64,000 bases of DNA from Mycolicibacterium moriokaense (GTDB lineage Bacteria > Actinomycetota > Actinomycetes > Mycobacteriales > Mycobacteriaceae). Below, in pieces: positions 61,895 through 64,000 of the stretch. The stretch spans positions 1 to 64,000 of the forward strand of contig NZ_QQBJ01000001.1 of NCBI RefSeq assembly GCF_003347205.1. The letters are read 5' to 3'. Both the position numbers and the translations under genes were made by a program. The stretch's first letter is position 1; each line of letters opens with the position of its first letter. Below the pieces are notes generated by a model that saw only the letters and a list, made by a program, of their open reading frames with translations, made no database searches and was not told where the DNA came from.

Positions 61895-61988
61895 GTGCGC
61901 ACCCTCCCGTGTAGCGGATATCCCTGGATCGAAGTCTAGACCCGCTACCAACCGGGCGACACCCCGCGCACCGCTCAGTGGGATACGG

Positions 61989-62027
61989 CCAACCAGTTGA
62001 TTGAGACCGCCGTCGGCTGCTTATAGT
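61989..62027 (+). promoter_or_regulatory. Operator-like site and promoter of the TetR gene
   Basis: CCAACCAGTTGATTG (61989-62003) is a near-palindrome that closely matches CCAACCGGTTGGTTA at 45003-45017 in the aldehyde dehydrogenase promoter. TATAGT at 62022-62027 is a good -10, and TTGATT or TTGAGA inside or next to the site would be the -35. The predicted start of transcription lies about two bases before the ATG at 62036, so the message is nearly leaderless. This layout suits autorepression. Confidence 0.55.
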
Positions 62028-62035
62028 GAATCGCC

Positions 62036-62716
62036 ATGTCTTCCGATGCGCCGGTTGCGCGACGAGCAACAGAATCAGCTCCCAACGGGATGTCCCGTCG
62101 GGAGGAGCTGCTGGCCGTCGCCACCAAACTCTTCGCCGCGCGGGGCTACCACGGCACCCGGATGGACGACGTCGCCGACGCCGTCGGGCTGAACAAGGCC
62201 ACCGTCTACCACTACTACGCCAGTAAGTCGCTGATCCTCTACGACATCTACAAGGGCGCCGCCGACTTCACCGTGGCCGCGCTGCACGACGACCCGTCGG
62301 CGTCGGCCAGGGAGACCATCTACCACTTCACCCGCAGGCTGCTGGTCGGCATTTCCGGTGACCTCGAGCGCGCGGCGGTGTACTTCCAGGAGGGCCCGTA
62401 CATCACCGAGTGGTTCACCGCGGAGCAGGTCGACTACATCCGGGAGAAGGAGACCCAGGTCTACGAGCATGTTCGCGACGTCATCGACCGCGGCATCGCC
62501 AGCGGCGAGTTCTACGACTGCGACTCCCACGTGCTGGCGCTGGGCTACATCGGGATGACACTCGGCTCGTACCGCTGGCTGCGACCGCAGGGCAGGCGCA
62601 CCGCGCAGGAGATCGCCGCGGAGTTCAGCACCGCCCTGTTGCGGGGCCTCATCCGTGACGAGACCGTGCGGGCGGAATCGCCGCTGGGCGTCGACGTGGC
62701 CACGGAGGCGCCGTAA
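62036..62716 (+). CDS. TetR family regulator (Rv0158-like position)
   Basis: The 226-residue protein has the helix-turn-helix GYHGTRMDDVADAVGLNKATVYHYYASKSLILYDIY and a C-terminal domain of the kind seen in acyl-CoA-responsive mycobacterial TetR proteins (AAVYFQEGPYITEWFTAEQVDYIREKETQVYEHVRDVI). It is likely to govern lipid catabolism genes; a matching operator occurs before the aldehyde dehydrogenase operon at 45 kb. Its stop and the start of the SRPBCC gene share one base (TAATG). The link to Rv0158 is by neighbourhood and from memory. Confidence 0.85.
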   Translation: MSSDAPVARRATESAPNGMSRREELLAVATKLFAARGYHGTRMDDVADAVGLNKATVYHYYASKSLILYDIYKGAADFTVAALHDDPSASARETIYHFTRRLLVGISGDLERAAVYFQEGPYITEWFTAEQVDYIREKETQVYEHVRDVIDRGIASGEFYDCDSHVLALGYIGMTLGSYRWLRPQGRRTAQEIAAEFSTALLRGLIRDETVRAESPLGVDVATEAP

Positions 62717-63156
62717 TGCCGTTGGTGAGCAAGACCGTTGAGATCGACGCGTCGGCGGAGGCGATCATGGCGATCGTCGCGGACTTCGAGGCCTACCCGG
62801 AGTGGAACGAGGAGATCAAGGGCTGCTGGGTGCTGGCCCGCTACGACGACGGTCGGCCCAGCCAGCTTCGGCTCGACGTGGTGGTGCAGGGCCAGTCGGG
62901 CACCTTCATCACGGCGGTGTACTACCCGAGCCCGAACGAGATCTTCACGGTGCTGCAGCAGGGCGATCACTTCGACAAGCAGGAGCAGAAGTTCGCCGTG
63001 GTGGCGATGGGGCCGACGTCGCTGCTGACCGTCGACCTCGACGTGGAGACCAAGCTGGCGATCCCGAAGACGATGGTGAAGAAGGCGATCGCGGACACGC
63101 TCGACTACCTGGCGGGCAACCTCAAGGCCCGTGCCGAGCAGCTCGCCGCAGGCTAG
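62716..63156 (+). CDS. SRPBCC (START/polyketide cyclase-like) family protein
   Basis: The 146-residue protein begins VSKTVEIDASAEAIMAIVADFEAYPEWNEEIKGCWVL, the hallmark start of the mycobacterial SRPBCC/polyketide cyclase-like family, and ends with a long amphipathic helix (TMVKKAIADTLDYLAGNLKARAEQL) that closes the hydrophobic pocket. It should bind a lipid or similar ligand. Translational overlap with the TetR gene suggests that the two work together, perhaps on the same ligand, which is inference. Confidence 0.85.
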   Translation: MPLVSKTVEIDASAEAIMAIVADFEAYPEWNEEIKGCWVLARYDDGRPSQLRLDVVVQGQSGTFITAVYYPSPNEIFTVLQQGDHFDKQEQKFAVVAMGPTSLLTVDLDVETKLAIPKTMVKKAIADTLDYLAGNLKARAEQLAAG

Positions 63157-63254
63157 TCGCCGTCTTGGTCGTCGTCCGGGCCGAAGAGCGCGTCCCAAAA
63201 CGATCCGCGCGAATTGGCGCCGAGTTCGGCAGCTCTGTCGCACAACTCCAGCAC
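63153..63254 (-). other. Coding-like stretch between SRPBCC and GntR genes
   Basis: On the minus strand, a frame ending at TAG 63155-63153 reads VLELCDRAAELGANSRGS, followed by FWDALFGPDDDQDGD, which looks like the C-terminus of a real protein. A GTG at 63254 would give 33 residues, but no ribosome-binding site is evident, and upstream the frame loses protein character and runs into the GntR gene. It may be a micro-gene or the remnant of a longer gene. Confidence 0.3.
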
Positions 63255-63339
63255 CCGTTTGGTGTGGGCAGGCGCAGCGGAGGGCGGGCTGACGGCGGCT
63301 GCCGGGCAGGGCAGCGGGGGCCGATGGCCCGCGGCCCGC

Positions 63340-63990
63340 TCAGTTCCAGATGCCCGTTTCCTCGAGGCGCTCGGTCAATCGCCGGGCGCCGTCGGAGAAC
63401 TGCCAGTCCGTCAGGCGCACCACCTCGGCGACGTCGCGACGGCGCAGCGCCGCGATCAACCGGCGGTGATGGTCGACGGCTTCCACCCCCCACTGAGGGT
63501 CGGCAGCGTAGATCAGCGGCGGCATGTAGCGGGCCACATGCAGCAGAAACCACGCCAACTTGATGCGGCCCGTCGTGTGATTGAGCGAGCGGTGGAACCG
63601 GAACTCCGCTTCGGCGATGGTCTCTGCGTCCCCATGCTCGACGGCCGCCGCGAATTCGTCGTTGAGCCGGTCCAGTTCGGCGATGTCGTCGTCGGTGATC
63701 CGTTCGGTGGCCGTCGCGGCGAGTTCCTTGGCGATGGTGGCCTGCAGCCAGAAGACATCCTCGACGTCACGGCGGCTCAGCGGGGCCACGATGTGGCCGC
63801 GATGTGGCTCCAGCACCACCATTCCCTCGCCGCGCAACGTGCGCAGCGCCTCGCGCACCGGAGTGATGCTGACCCCCAACTGCGCCGCCGTCTCGTCGAG
63901 CCGAATGAACGTGCCCGGCAACAGCATTCCCGACATGATGGCCGCCCGCAGATGGCCGGCGACCTCGTCCGACATCTGCTCGCGGCGCAC
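63340..63990 (-). CDS. GntR family regulator, FadR/VanR (FCD) subfamily
   Basis: The protein of at least 216 residues has the GntR winged helix (VAGHLRAAIMSGMLLPGTFIRLDETAAQLGVSITPVREALRTLRGEGMVVLEPHRGHIVAPLS) and the all-helical FCD ligand domain with metal-site histidines (FRFHRSLNHTTG, VDHHRRLIAAL). FCD regulators respond to small organic acids or fatty acyl compounds. The GTG at 63990 lies 10 bp from the window edge; the true start may be there, at ATG 63975, or beyond the edge. It converges on the SRPBCC gene. Confidence 0.85.
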   Translation of the reverse strand: MRREQMSDEVAGHLRAAIMSGMLLPGTFIRLDETAAQLGVSITPVREALRTLRGEGMVVLEPHRGHIVAPLSRRDVEDVFWLQATIAKELAATATERITDDDIAELDRLNDEFAAAVEHGDAETIAEAEFRFHRSLNHTTGRIKLAWFLLHVARYMPPLIYAADPQWGVEAVDHHRRLIAALRRRDVAEVVRLTDWQFSDGARRLTERLEETGIWN

Positions 63991-64000
63991 GCGGCGCCGC

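Larger units (their letters stand above)
61484..61988. other. Gene-poor stretch between coiled-coil protein and TetR
   Basis: Apart from the two convergent micro-genes listed separately, no standard gene is seen in these about 500 bp. A GC-rich pair, CAGTGCCGCGCTCTGGG and CCCAGAGCGTGGCACTG (about 61490-61533), forms a long hairpin with a short loop, a likely terminator for the coiled-coil gene. Confidence 0.5.

Noticed and set aside
61711-61902. 63-codon minus-strand frame overlapping the micro-genes
   Set aside because: Composition is not protein-like, and the competing frame at 61784-61894 has a clear ribosome-binding site and a more natural peptide.

Overview
The window is a GC-rich actinobacterial chromosome segment, almost certainly from a rapidly growing environmental mycobacterium (Mycolicibacterium type). 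The basis is a full ESX type VII locus with PE/PPE genes, F420-type oxidoreductases, a PtpB-like phosphatase next to an acyl-CoA dehydrogenase, a proton-translocating transhydrogenase, many GTG starts with 1-8 nt gene overlaps, and several start codons placed as leaderless starts. From memory, the 43-62 kb block follows the M. tuberculosis Rv0145-Rv0158 order (two methyltransferases, aldehyde dehydrogenase, SDR, quinone oxidoreductase, ptpB, fadE2, pnt, TetR). No tRNA, rRNA, CRISPR array, IS element or prophage was seen.

Layout. 0-11.2 kb: mixed metabolic and redox genes. These are a TetR regulator divergent from a molybdopterin oxidoreductase, two F420/FMN-type small enzymes, a thioesterase, GNAT, pirin and EVE proteins, and a MarR(OhrR-like)-DUF5313 pair divergent from a nucleotide cyclase-YHS fusion that is translationally coupled to a flavin monooxygenase. 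A carboxyltransferase follows. 11.3-32.3 kb: one long minus-strand ESX locus of 19 genes. Its upstream end carries a 50-codon micro-gene, a DUF4226-type protein, an EspC-like protein, a 91-aa YbaB-like protein, a PE/PPE-fold EspB/EspK-like protein and an EspL/YbaB-like protein. Then come eccCa, eccCb, PE, PPE, an EsxD-like/EsxC-like pair, espG, eccB, an espI-like ATPase, eccD, mycP, eccE and eccA. Order and Esx sequences most resemble ESX-2, with accessory genes that recall ESX-1. 32.4-38.4 kb: fructose PTS regulon (ptsH, fruA, fruK, DeoR-type regulator, divergent ptsI).

38.4-45 kb: second pirin, FUSC-type membrane protein with a TetR, another TetR, and two tandem SAM-methyltransferases. 45-51.5 kb: aldehyde dehydrogenase, SDR, quinone oxidoreductase, HAD, methyltransferase, DUF456 and a luciferase-like monooxygenase. 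51.6-54.3 kb: ptpB-fadE2 opposite an NTF2-like gene. 54.3-56.6 kb: small secreted protein and a NarL-type two-component system. 56.6-60.8 kb: pntA-pntB-acyl-CoA dehydrogenase operon. 61-64 kb: coiled-coil membrane protein, two putative micro-genes, TetR-SRPBCC pair, and a GntR regulator at the edge.

The most unusual content is the ESX locus. EccC is split before its first ATPase domain, two of its three Walker A lysines are substituted, an in-frame decapeptide repeat lies in the second ATPase domain region, and a perfect 16-bp hairpin separates the substrate genes from the machinery genes. Elsewhere, the cyclase-YHS fusion, a pair of inverted 64-bp dispersed elements and a candidate operator shared by the TetR at 62 kb and the aldehyde dehydrogenase promoter deserve attention. 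All family assignments are by eye, with no database search.
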